A stretch of DNA of 64,000 bases from Pseudomonas sp. QS1027 (lineage in GTDB: Bacteria; Pseudomonadota; Gammaproteobacteria; Pseudomonadales; Pseudomonadaceae): the NCBI RefSeq assembly GCF_002814235.1, contig NZ_PHSU01000016.1, positions 62,001 through 126,000 of the forward strand, in the 5' to 3' direction. This document shows, piece after piece, positions 34,048-41,729 of the stretch (positions are counted from its first letter, which is position 1; each line of letters begins with the position of its first letter). Position numbers and translations under genes: made by a program. The notes below the pieces were generated by a model. That model ran no database searches. It had not been told where the DNA came from and saw nothing but the letters and a program-made list of their open reading frames with translations.

Positions 34048-35325
34048 TCAGACCTTGAAGTGCGCGATCAGCCGATGCAGCTCCCGGGTCATGCCCGCCA
34101 CTTCATCGCTGACCTGCACGGTCGTGCGCGCCTCACTGGCATTGCTTTCGCTCAACGCGCGAATTTCCAGGGTGTTGCGCTCCACGCCTTCGACCACTTG
34201 CGCCTGCTGCTCGGCGGCGGAGGCAATTTGCAGGTTGTGATCGATGATCTCCTCCATGGCCTGGGTGATCGCCTGGAAAATATCCGCCGTGAGGGTCACT
34301 TCACCGACCCGGGTCGAGGCGCTGGCGTGACTGCTCTGGATGGTCCGTACCGCGTTGCCGACCTGTTGTTGCAGGCCTTCGATGGTGTGCTGGATATCCC
34401 CGGTCAGCGCCTGGGAGCGTATAGCCAGATGACGCACTTCGTCGGCGACCACGACCCGGAAGGCCGCATCGAGCTTCTCGATGCTGGGTTGGTAGTGGTC
34501 GAAACGCTCCTGCCAATGCTCGATGGACGCTTCGTCATAGGCACCACTCTGGGAATAAGGCTCGACAATGCTGCTGGTGTACAGCGCCTGGGCCTCCTGC
34601 GCAGCCTCGGCCATCAGCCGCCGCGCGCTCGGATTATCGGCGCCATTGCCGGCCTGGACGTAGGGCTCCAGCAGCCCGGGCTGGCTCACCACCGTCGCTC
34701 GCGAAGTGGACTCCAGAAAACCGTAGGCGCTGATATAAGCCGCGTAACCGCGGGTCTGCGTCAGCGTGGCGTAGAGCGGCAGGATCTCGCTGATCAGCAG
34801 ATCGGTCGCCCGGTACAGCCGTGGGTCGCCGTCCATGGTCAAGCGGGAGTCGGCGCCGATTTCCTTCAGCGTCGCCAACTGCGCCAGGGCGGCACGGGTT
34901 TCGTCGACGTAAAGGGCGCTGAGCACCTGGTTGGCCTGGGGCACGCCCAGGCTGGCCGAAGGGGCCTTGAGCATGAAACCTCGTACGGCAAAGGACGTAT
35001 GGCCCAGCCAGTTGTCGAAGGTCTGTCCGGTCTGTTCCAGATAGCGTCGCCCGAGCTCTATGGCGGCGACACTGTCAGGCTTGTTACGGGCGTGACCGAG
35101 GAGATGCAGGGCGGCCAGGTCCAGCGCCGCCTTGTAGGCGGGCAACGCCGCTTCGAAGGCCTGCAACCCCAGCAGTTCGCGCCGCGCGCCTTGCAGTTCG
35201 CTGGCCAACGTCGTGAGCCTGTCGAAGGCCAGCCAACCGAACGGCGCCATGAACACCAGAAAGATCAGGCAGAATTTCTGCAGGTAGCGCGCCCGATTCA
35301 TCAGCGCCAACACGGGTTTGAACAT
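34048..35325 (-). CDS. Chemoreceptor (MCP) with internal deletion
   Basis: This 425-residue product comes from an intact frame with a good ribosome site (GAGGAA). Residues 1-290 look like a chemoreceptor N-terminus: one membrane helix (about 16-33) and a long helical periplasmic sensor. Sensor helix QPSIEKL then joins directly to AAFRVVVADEVRHLA, the start of the descending signalling helix, followed by SQALTGDIQHTIEGLQQQ and a normal MCP tail to LIAHFKV. The second membrane helix, HAMP domain, ascending helix and CheA/CheW-binding tip (QTNxLALNAAxEAARAGE) are absent, about 220 residues. It cannot signal by the usual route and is probably a relic, though the frame is preserved. Confidence 0.8.
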   Translation of the reverse strand: MFKPVLALMNRARYLQKFCLIFLVFMAPFGWLAFDRLTTLASELQGARRELLGLQAFEAALPAYKAALDLAALHLLGHARNKPDSVAAIELGRRYLEQTGQTFDNWLGHTSFAVRGFMLKAPSASLGVPQANQVLSALYVDETRAALAQLATLKEIGADSRLTMDGDPRLYRATDLLISEILPLYATLTQTRGYAAYISAYGFLESTSRATVVSQPGLLEPYVQAGNGADNPSARRLMAEAAQEAQALYTSSIVEPYSQSGAYDEASIEHWQERFDHYQPSIEKLDAAFRVVVADEVRHLAIRSQALTGDIQHTIEGLQQQVGNAVRTIQSSHASASTRVGEVTLTADIFQAITQAMEEIIDHNLQIASAAEQQAQVVEGVERNTLEIRALSESNASEARTTVQVSDEVAGMTRELHRLIAHFKV

Positions 35326-35568
35326 AAGCGGTTCCTCGACTGCGTGGCTGGGAACGAACGCAGCTCAGCCTTTCTGGGACGACTCGCCGGCGTCCGGCGC
35401 CAGGGCGCCTCGCGGAGATCGGGTGGGACGCGTCCATCCTAGTGGCCAGGTGCCCCGAAGCAGTTGGAGGCTTTGCACGAATGATTGAAGATTTGCGACA
35501 TTCAGCCGCCGTGCTGGAAAGCCTTGTCGAACGCCTCGATCGGCGCCTGACCCGGAGTCCGGTACAAA

Positions 35569-35641
35569 GCCGGCAAGACTTCATCAATCGGCAACGCATT
35601 CAGGGTGGCTCCCGGACAAAGAGCCGGGTATAACGGCGAAC
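35569..35641 (-). pseudogene. Fossil copy of the hrpB start
   Basis: Read on the minus strand this encodes NALPIDEVLPAL, nearly the HrpB start NSLPIDEVLPAL. The start codon is changed from ATG to CTG, and the similarity stops after about 12 codons. The sequence upstream of the start also resembles the region upstream of true hrpB. It lies in the 394-bp gap 35326-35719; the rest of that gap shows no gene, only the MCP promoter side and, at the right, the lipoprotein ribosome site. Confidence 0.65.
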
Positions 35642-35719
35642 TGCCCGGTCTTAATCGCGGTCTTAACAACTGATCCAGACGCGGCCCCAGCGGCTTCACG
35701 TTTCCTTCAGGAGATATCC

Positions 35720-36139
35720 ATGCGTATTGCTTCCCGTGTTATCGGCACCGTTCTGGCTGCTACCTTGCTGACCCAACTGAGCGCTTGTGGCTCGATCTTC
35801 TACCCGGACCGTCGTGGCCAGATCGAAGGTCGGATCGATCCGCTGATCGCCGGCCTCGATGCCGTCGGCATCCTGTTCTTCGTCATCCCCGGCCTGATCG
35901 CGTTCGGTATCGACTTCGCCACCGGCGCCATCTACCTGCCCCACGGCAAGACCGCGCAGATCGCTCCGGAAAAACTCCAGGAAGCCATTACCGCCGACGG
36001 CCACGTCGACAACCTCAAGTTGCAGGCGATTCTCAAGACCGAACTGCACCAGAGCCTGCCGCTGAACGACCCGCGCCTGATCCAGCAAAAAGGCAATCTG
36101 CAGCAACTGGCGATGTACAACCTGCGCCCTGCGGCCTGA
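35720..36139 (+). CDS. Small lipoprotein, conserved in Pseudomonas
   Basis: The 139-residue protein has a lipoprotein signal peptide: MRIASRVIGTVLAATLLTQL then lipobox LSAC with the acylated Cys near residue 23. After CGSIFYPDRRGQIEGRIDP it has one hydrophobic segment (about 44-70, IAGLDAVGILFFVIPGLIAFGIDFATGAIY) and a polar C-terminal half. Homologues are often listed under the name polyribonucleotide nucleotidyltransferase, which the sequence does not support. AGGAGA precedes ATG. It is 33 bp upstream of fieF. Confidence 0.8.
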   Translation: MRIASRVIGTVLAATLLTQLSACGSIFYPDRRGQIEGRIDPLIAGLDAVGILFFVIPGLIAFGIDFATGAIYLPHGKTAQIAPEKLQEAITADGHVDNLKLQAILKTELHQSLPLNDPRLIQQKGNLQQLAMYNLRPAA

Positions 36140-36172
36140 GCCCGGGGACACTGAAAAAGGATCGCGGCCTTC

Positions 36173-37063
36173 ATGACCAGCAGCCCGGAACACGCCCGCC
36201 TGTTACGCCTGGCTACCCGGGCTTCGGTCGGGGTCGCCAGCATCCTGATCCTGACCAAGGCCACGGCCTGGTGGCTGAGCGGTTCGGTGAGCATGCTCGC
36301 CGGGCTGACCGACTCACTGCTCGACGGCGTCACCTCGTTTCTCAATCTGCTGGCGGTGCACTACGCGCTGCGTCCGGCGGATAACGATCACCGCTACGGG
36401 CACGGCAAGGCCGAATCCCTCTCGGGCATGGCCCAGGCGCTGTTCATTGCGGTGAGTGCGGTGCTGATCGCGATCCAGGCCTTCGAGCGCCTGAAAAACC
36501 CGGAACCGATCGGTGCCCCGTGGATCGGCATCGGGGTGATCGTCTTGTCGCTGATCCTGACCGCCGGGTTGCTGCTGTTGCAGCACAAGGTGGTCCGCGA
36601 GACCGGCTCCACCGCCGTGCGCGCCGACTCCCTGCACTACCGTTCGGACATGCTGCTCAACACCAGTATCCTGCTGGCACTGGTGCTCGCAGGCTTCGGC
36701 TGGCCGCAGGTGGACGCCTGGTTCGGTCTGGGGATCTCGGTCTATATCCTGTGGAGCGCGATCCAGATCGGCCGGGAAAGCTTCGCCGTGCTGATGGATG
36801 AGGAGCTGTCACCGGACATCAGCCAGCACATGCTGGAACTGGCTTGCGGTGTGCCCGGGGTGCTGGGTGCCCACGATCTGCGCACGCGGATCTCCGGCAA
36901 CCGCTGGTTTGTGCAGTTGCACCTGGAGTTGCCGGGAGAATTGACGCTGTCGGTGGCCCACGGCCTGAGTGACCAGGCCGCCGATGCCATCCATGCCGCC
37001 TACCCGCAGGCCGAGGTGCTGGTGCACGCCGACCCGCGGGAAGTGGTCAAGCCACGCCACTGA
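36173..37063 (+). CDS. fieF: Cation diffusion facilitator, FieF-like
   Basis: The 296-residue metal exporter has six helices and a cytoplasmic C-terminal domain. The metal-site motifs are LTDSLLDG (helix 2; D..D) and HYRSDMLLN (helix 5; H..D). The loop between helices 2 and 3 has DHRYGHGKAE, usual for FieF/YiiP, and HLELPGELTLSVAHGLSDQ gives C-terminal metal contacts. It exports Zn2+ or Fe2+ in exchange for protons. Its stop lies 4 bp from the convergent DUF6515 gene. Confidence 0.92.
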   Translation: MTSSPEHARLLRLATRASVGVASILILTKATAWWLSGSVSMLAGLTDSLLDGVTSFLNLLAVHYALRPADNDHRYGHGKAESLSGMAQALFIAVSAVLIAIQAFERLKNPEPIGAPWIGIGVIVLSLILTAGLLLLQHKVVRETGSTAVRADSLHYRSDMLLNTSILLALVLAGFGWPQVDAWFGLGISVYILWSAIQIGRESFAVLMDEELSPDISQHMLELACGVPGVLGAHDLRTRISGNRWFVQLHLELPGELTLSVAHGLSDQAADAIHAAYPQAEVLVHADPREVVKPRH

Positions 37064-37067
37064 TCCG

Positions 37068-38150
37068 TCAGTAGTTGACCTGGTAACCGCGACTGCTCAG
37101 GCAGTTGCCCTGGGCCTGGCGGTAGGCCTGGACCACCGCCGGTGCCGGCGCGTAGGTCACGTTGGCCGGGTCGAAGCCGCTTTGCTGTACCGCCCAGCGA
37201 TAGCAATCCTCGCCATCCTGCTGGACCTGCTGCGGGCTCTGGCCGTTGGCCGGATAGGCCACCACATCGTAGCCATTGCCTTGTGGCGCCGGTGCCACTT
37301 GCGGTGCGGCGGCCGGTGGATCGACCACCACGTAGTCCTGGGTATCTTCCTGGTAGAGGTAATAGGCACCGGCCGCGAGGAAAAACATCGAACTGCCGAT
37401 CCAGACTTCCCGCGCATAATCGGGCAGGTAGGTGGTGCGAATCCCGCGTGGCGGAGCGACGACTATGTAGCGTGTGCCCTGCGGGCGATACCAGTAGCCA
37501 CCGGAGAAGAAATAGTCCTGACCACGGTAAGGCACCCGCCAGTTGCGATCCGGGAAGCGGTCGACCACATAACCAGGGCGATATTGCGGACCCGGGCCCC
37601 AGCCATTGCCGTGCCCGTCGGGACGACCCGGCCAGCGACGATCGTCGTGATGCTCGAAATTACCGCCGGGACGGTTGTTATTGTTGCCACCCTGCCAATT
37701 GGGGGTGTTGCCGTTGCGCCGGGGAATATCGGAATAGTTGCCACGCACCGGTTCCTGGGTCTGGCGCACGCTATCGGGGTGGGGCTGGATCGGCAGGTTG
37801 TTCTGCGGAACCGGACGCGGCGCCTGATTGGGCTCGTTCTGCGCTGGACGGCCTTGTCCAGGGACCTGGTCGTGCCGCTCGAAATGCTGCTGATTGTTTT
37901 CCGGGCGAACCTGGGGCGCAGGTGCAGCCGGACGCGGTTGCGGCGCCTGTGGACGGACTTCCGGCGCGGCTGGCCGTGGGGCCGGGGCCTGGGGACGCGG
38001 TTGATTGTTTTGCGGGTGCCCCTCGGGGCGATGTTCATGTCCCTCTTCATGTTTCTGATTGTCATCACCCTGGTTTTCAGCCAGTGCCTGCGCACCAACA
38101 CTCATACAGAGCAAGCCAACACCTGCCAGACGCCAGATGCGCGATTTCAT
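37068..38150 (-). CDS. DUF6515-type secreted protein, proline-rich
   Basis: The 360-residue protein has a signal peptide (MKSRIWRLAGVGLLCMSVGAQALA). A long low-complexity region (about residues 25-185) is rich in Pro, Gln, Asn and His. It is followed by a folded part with aromatic repeats (YFFSGGYWYRPQGTRYIVVAPPRGI), a hydrophobic segment IGSSMFFLAAGAYYL and a conserved C-terminal cysteine region (DCYRWAVQQSGFDP...GNCLSSRGYQVNY). ATG 38150 follows GAGGAATGG; the GTG four codons earlier is less likely. Its function is unknown. Confidence 0.8.
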   Translation of the reverse strand: MKSRIWRLAGVGLLCMSVGAQALAENQGDDNQKHEEGHEHRPEGHPQNNQPRPQAPAPRPAAPEVRPQAPQPRPAAPAPQVRPENNQQHFERHDQVPGQGRPAQNEPNQAPRPVPQNNLPIQPHPDSVRQTQEPVRGNYSDIPRRNGNTPNWQGGNNNNRPGGNFEHHDDRRWPGRPDGHGNGWGPGPQYRPGYVVDRFPDRNWRVPYRGQDYFFSGGYWYRPQGTRYIVVAPPRGIRTTYLPDYAREVWIGSSMFFLAAGAYYLYQEDTQDYVVVDPPAAAPQVAPAPQGNGYDVVAYPANGQSPQQVQQDGEDCYRWAVQQSGFDPANVTYAPAPAVVQAYRQAQGNCLSSRGYQVNY

Positions 38151-38249
38151 TCCATTCCTCACTGCGGTTCAGGGCTTAACCATAAGACTGGGAAAGCGGG
38201 TTCCGGTTCTGTGACACTCTACCAGTCGCGCAACTTATTTTTTGCCCAA

Positions 38250-38279
38250 TAAAAAAGGGAGACCCGTCGGCCTCCCCTT
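38250..38279 (-). terminator. Rho-independent terminator of an orphan minus-strand transcript
   Basis: On the minus strand AAGGGGAGGCC-GACG-GGTCTCCCTT forms a 10-pair stem with one bulged G and a four-base loop, directly followed by TTTTTT. It stands 100 bp before the DUF6515 start codon. No supported gene on the same strand precedes it, so it must end either a small RNA or a leader transcript. Confidence 0.75.
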
Positions 38280-38550
38280 GAAAACTTCGTCCGTGCTCGA
38301 CGCTTTTGACGCCGGCTCACCTCACACCGTCTTCTGGACAGCGTGTAGCCCGGTGGCCGGCGCAACCCTGTGGGATTGTCGGCCGCGGCTGGCCTGATTC
38401 GGCGGGCCGCAGTGGACTGGGGTGTCTGTCTCGAATGTGAACGTACTTACGAGACAGGACACTTGTCCGGGCAGTGATTCTGGTGATAAGCATAGGCCCG
38501 GGGCGACGACACAGGATTGCGAACATTGCTCAAATAAACATGTCTTGCGC
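38280..38550 (-). ncRNA. Candidate small RNA or attenuated leader
   Basis: About 270 nt of the minus strand end at the terminator 38250-38279 and contain consecutive strong inverted repeats. These are CTGTCTCG/CGAGACAG (38426-38433 and 38450-38457), GCGGC/GCCGC around 38384-38409, and GGCCG/CGGCC (about 38355-38385) enclosing CCC-TGT-GGG. The 5' end is unknown; the divergent lrp gene starts at 38607, leaving room for a promoter near 38550-38600. It could be an independent sRNA or an attenuator of the DUF6515 gene. I do not recognise it as a named Pseudomonas RNA. Ends are approximate. The remaining gap (38151-38249 and 38551-38606) holds the two genes' leaders. Confidence 0.5.
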
Positions 38551-38606
38551 AATTTTTAACTTCAGATAGATAATTTGCCGCAATAGTTCTTGGAAAGGCC
38601 CTGACG

Positions 38607-39086
38607 ATGAGCAAACTCGACCGATACGACCTGAGCATTCTGGCGGAATTGCAGCGTGATGCCCGCATCTCCAACCAGGAACTGGCCGAGCGTATCGGCC
38701 TGTCGCCCTCGCCCTGTTCGCGGCGGGTCAAGCAGTTGGAGGACGACGGTTATATTTCCCGTCAGGTGGCGTTGCTCGACCGCAAGATGCTCGGTTTGAG
38801 CCTGACAGCCTATGTGCTGATCGGCATGGACCGGCATACGCCGGAGCGCTTCGAAAACTTCGAAGCGGCGATCCGCACCCTGCCCCAGGTGCTGGAGTGC
38901 AGCCTGGTGACGGGGATGGACGCCGACTATCAGTTGAAAGTGGTGGTGCCGGACATGGACCACTACCAGAAACTGCTGCTGGGGCACCTGACGCGCATCG
39001 AAGGGGTGACCAGCGTGCGCTCCAGCTTTGTACTGAACCAGGTGCTCAACAGCACGGAATTGCCGTTGACCCATTTGCGCAGTTGA
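38607..39086 (+). CDS. Lrp/AsnC-family transcriptional regulator
   Basis: The 159-residue protein has helix-turn-helix residues 3-52 (LDRYDLSILAELQRDARISNQELAERIGLSPSPCSRRVKQLE) and an AsnC-type ligand domain (about 70-150). The PSPCSRRVKQLE recognition helix is that of the Lrp subgroup controlling amino-acid degradation genes. No obvious target lies beside it except the divergent structured transcript, so it may act elsewhere or on that transcript. The ribosome site is GGAAAGG. Confidence 0.9.
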   Translation: MSKLDRYDLSILAELQRDARISNQELAERIGLSPSPCSRRVKQLEDDGYISRQVALLDRKMLGLSLTAYVLIGMDRHTPERFENFEAAIRTLPQVLECSLVTGMDADYQLKVVVPDMDHYQKLLLGHLTRIEGVTSVRSSFVLNQVLNSTELPLTHLRS

Positions 39087-39218
39087 TCGCTGCGAACGCG
39101 ACCACCTGCAGGAGCCGCGTGGGATTGATCGAGTGCTTTATTGCCCGAGATCAGATCAGTTCCCGCTCGTGGCGTATAATCGGACGGTTTTCCACCCCGC
39201 TCGCGTTGGAGAGGTTTG

Positions 39219-39428
39219 ATGGATCCTGCCGTTTTCGAAGAGTGGATGATGACCGGCCTGGTCAGCATCCTGGTCATTTTCATGGGCTTTATCGTCTGGG
39301 ACCTGGCGAAGAAATCCAAGGCCGGGCGCTTTGGCACCTTTATCCTGTTCTTCGTGCTGGGCCTGGGCATCGTCGCGTTTGTGATCAAGAGCGTGGTGAT
39401 CGGGTTGATCGAGTCGGGCTCGCTTTAA
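39219..39428 (+). CDS. DUF2788 small membrane protein
   Basis: The 69-residue protein starts MDPAVFEEWMMTGLVSIL and has two membrane helices (about 12-30 and 42-63) joined by a basic loop WDLAKKSKAGRFG. The ribosome site GGAGAGG lies 5 bp before ATG 39219. A TATAAT hexamer at 39175-39180 is a likely -10 element. The family is conserved in Pseudomonas and relatives without known function. It converges on rluE with 12 bp between. Confidence 0.85.
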   Translation: MDPAVFEEWMMTGLVSILVIFMGFIVWDLAKKSKAGRFGTFILFFVLGLGIVAFVIKSVVIGLIESGSL

Positions 39429-39440
39429 AGCAGCAGCACG

Positions 39441-40073
39441 CTACGGGCGCGCCGGCACTTCTCGCCACTGACCTTGATCCAGCCCATCCAGGGTCCAGTC
39501 GCCGATGCGCACCCGCACCAGACGCAAGGTCGGTAAACCCACCGCCGCCGTCATGCGTCGAACCTGACGGTTGCGTCCCTCGCGAATGATCAGCTCCAGC
39601 CAGGAAGTGGGAATGCTCTGGCGAAACCGCACCGGCGGGTTGCGTGGCCAGAGCTCAGGCTCGTCGATCTGCCGCGCCTGGGCGGGCAAGGTCATGCCGT
39701 CGTTCAATTCCACGCCCCTTTGCAACTGCTCAATCTGCTCGACGCTCGGCACGCCTTCGACCTGCACCCAATAGGTTTTCGCCAGCTTGTGCCTGGGGTC
39801 GGCGATGCGTGCCTGGAGCTGGCCGTCGTTGGTCAGCAACAACAGGCCCTCGCTGTCGCGGTCGAGCCGGCCGGCGGGGTAGACGCCAGCCACATCGATA
39901 AAGTCCTTGAGGGTCGCGCGCCCTTCGCCATCGCTGAATTGCGTCAGCACATCAAAGGGTTTATTGAACAGGATAAGCTTGGGTTCGGCCGGCGGGGCCT
40001 TGGCGACCCGACGCGGCGCGACAGGAGCTTTCGCGGCCGAATGGCGCGCAACGGGACGGGGTGGACGAGACAT
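39441..40073 (-). CDS. rluE: 23S rRNA pseudouridine(2457) synthase RluE-type
   Basis: RluE isomerises U2457 of 23S rRNA to pseudouridine. The 210-residue protein has a basic N-terminal extension (about 30 residues, [20 protein letters not shown]) and the RsuA-type core with the catalytic motif [18 protein letters not shown] (Asp of GRLD). It also has KTYWVQVEG and [17 protein letters not shown]. It has no S4 domain, consistent with RluE rather than RluB/RluF. The basic extension is longer than in E. coli. Confidence 0.9.
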   Translation of the reverse strand: MSRPPRPVARHSAAKAPVAPRRVAKAPPAEPKLILFNKPFDVLTQFSDGEGRATLKDFIDVAGVYPAGRLDRDSEGLLLLTNDGQLQARIADPRHKLAKTYWVQVEGVPSVEQIEQLQRGVELNDGMTLPAQARQIDEPELWPRNPPVRFRQSIPTSWLELIIREGRNRQVRRMTAAVGLPTLRLVRVRIGDWTLDGLDQGQWREVPARP

Positions 40074-40130
40074 GGCAGCGAGGACATCTGAGGATCAGGA
40101 GTCGCCATGCTAGGGCGTGCTGGAGATTAT

Positions 40131-40164
40131 TTCCAGGCGCGCGTCATCAGACACGCGCCTGGAA
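40131..40164 (-). terminator. Hairpin downstream of amn
   Basis: TTCCAGGCGCG and CGCGCCTGGAA form an 11-bp stem around a 12-nt interior that adds a GT/AC pair. It begins 9 bp after the amn stop codon. The run after it on the minus strand is AAATAATCT, not T-rich, so it is a weak intrinsic terminator or an mRNA-protecting stem. Confidence 0.55.
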
Positions 40165-40173
40165 CAGCCGCCC

Positions 40174-41646
40174 TTAACGGAACGGCGGCTCATCAAAGCT
40201 GCGCAGCTTGCGCGAGTGCAGCGAATGCAGCTCGGTGCGCAGCAGGTCCACCGCCGCAATGCCGATCTTCAAATGCTGGCTGACCGCCCGCTCATAAAAC
40301 GCGTTCGCCGAACCCGGCAGCTTGATCTCACTGTGCAGCGGTTTGTCCGACACACAAAGCAAGGTGCCATACGGCACCCGGAGGCGATAACCCTGGGCAG
40401 CAATGGTGCCGCTTTCCATATCCACGGCCACGGCACGGGACAGGTTGATCAACGGCCGCTCCTGGGCCCAGCGCAGTTCCCAGTTGCGGTCGTCGTAGGT
40501 CAGCACGGTGCCGGTGCGCAGACGCTTCTTCAAATCATCGCCACGTTCGCCGGTGACGTTCGCCGCCGCCTGCTGCAAGGCCATCTGCACTTCGGCCAGG
40601 GCCGGGATCGGGATATTCGGCGGCACCACCCGGTCGAGAATCCCGTCGCGGCGCATATAGGCGTGAGCCAGCACATAGTCGCCGATGGTCTGGGATTGGC
40701 GCAGGCCACCGCAGTGGCCGATCATCAGCCAGCAGTGCGGACGCAGCACCGCCAGGTGGTCGGTGATGTTCTTCGCGTTGGACGGGCCGACGCCGATATT
40801 CACCAGGGTCACGCCATGGCCATCGGCGGCCTGCAGGTGGTAAGCCGGCATCTGGTAGCGGTGCCAGACCACGCCAGCGGCCACGGCCTGGGCCTCGCCG
40901 TATTCCATGCTCTGGTCGATGATCACGTTGCCCGGCAACACCATGCGCACGAAACGCGGGTCATCACGCAGTTGTTGCAGGCCATGCAGGATGAACTGGT
41001 CGACATAGCGGTGGTAGTTGGTCAGCAGGATCCACGGCTGCACATGGCGCCAGTCGCTGCCGGTGTAATGCACCAGGCGGCGCAGGGAGAAGTCCACCCG
41101 GGCGGCGTCGAACAGGGCCAGGGGCAAGGGCGAGGTGTTTTCCCAGTCGTGCAGGCCATCGGCGATGTCATCGGTGGCGGCCGACAGGTCGGTGCTCGGG
41201 AACACCCGCGCCAGGGCCGAGGCGGTGACGCCGGAGCCGGCCAGCTCATCGCCCTGCTCGACCACGTAGGGGTAAGGAATGTTCTGTTCGCTGACACCCA
41301 CTTCCACCGTGACGGTGAAGTCGCGCATCAGTGGCACCAGTTGTTCCAGCAGGTATTTGCGGAACGCCGCCGGGTGGGTGACGGTGACGCTGTAGGTGCC
41401 AGGCAACTGGACCTTGGCGTAGGCCCGGGTGGTGGCGGGGACTTCACCCTGGTAGGTGTAGGTCAGGCGCAGCTCGGGGTAGCGGAACACGGCACGCTGC
41501 TCGGCATCGGGTTCGACCCGGTCCTTGAGGTAACGCTTGAGGGCCTGGCTCAGGGCGCTGGTAGCACGCTCGTGGAGTTCGGCCAGACGGTCCACGGCTT
41601 CTTCGGGGGATTGCACGACAATAAAAGCTTCGGTCACGGAGAGCAT
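40174..41646 (-). CDS. amn: AMP nucleosidase
   Basis: Amn cleaves AMP to adenine and ribose 5-phosphate, helping set adenylate pools. The 490-residue protein has the N-terminal Amn regulatory domain (to about 180) and a C-terminal nucleoside-phosphorylase-like domain. That domain has GHCGGLRQSQTIGDYVLAHAY near 335 and AVDMESGTIAAQGYRLRVPYGTLLCVSDKPLH near 420, where the conserved ME pair contacts the ribose. Length equals the E. coli enzyme (484). Start ATG 41646. Confidence 0.95.
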   Translation of the reverse strand: MLSVTEAFIVVQSPEEAVDRLAELHERATSALSQALKRYLKDRVEPDAEQRAVFRYPELRLTYTYQGEVPATTRAYAKVQLPGTYSVTVTHPAAFRKYLLEQLVPLMRDFTVTVEVGVSEQNIPYPYVVEQGDELAGSGVTASALARVFPSTDLSAATDDIADGLHDWENTSPLPLALFDAARVDFSLRRLVHYTGSDWRHVQPWILLTNYHRYVDQFILHGLQQLRDDPRFVRMVLPGNVIIDQSMEYGEAQAVAAGVVWHRYQMPAYHLQAADGHGVTLVNIGVGPSNAKNITDHLAVLRPHCWLMIGHCGGLRQSQTIGDYVLAHAYMRRDGILDRVVPPNIPIPALAEVQMALQQAAANVTGERGDDLKKRLRTGTVLTYDDRNWELRWAQERPLINLSRAVAVDMESGTIAAQGYRLRVPYGTLLCVSDKPLHSEIKLPGSANAFYERAVSQHLKIGIAAVDLLRTELHSLHSRKLRSFDEPPFR

Positions 41647-41729
41647 CCTGTCTTCTGATGTTGCAGACCTTCATCTTGCCTGCAACATCGTCGGACGGGA
41701 ACAGTGGCTTATCGTTCAATGCCAGGCCA

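Noticed and set aside
35442-35633. A 63-codon plus-strand ORF between the MCP gene and the lipoprotein
   Set aside because: It overlaps the hrpB fossil on the other strand and has no ribosome site or protein-like features.
38317-38526. A 69-codon minus-strand ORF in the structured intergenic region
   Set aside because: Its translation is Arg/Pro-rich without motif, it has no ribosome site, and the DNA is better explained by stacked inverted repeats (candidate RNA).
38280-38550. Identity of the candidate RNA as RsmX/Y/Z or CrcZ
   Set aside because: The repeated GGA loop motifs of Rsm RNAs and the CA-rich motifs of CrcZ are not evident, and the genomic neighbours do not match those loci as I remember them.
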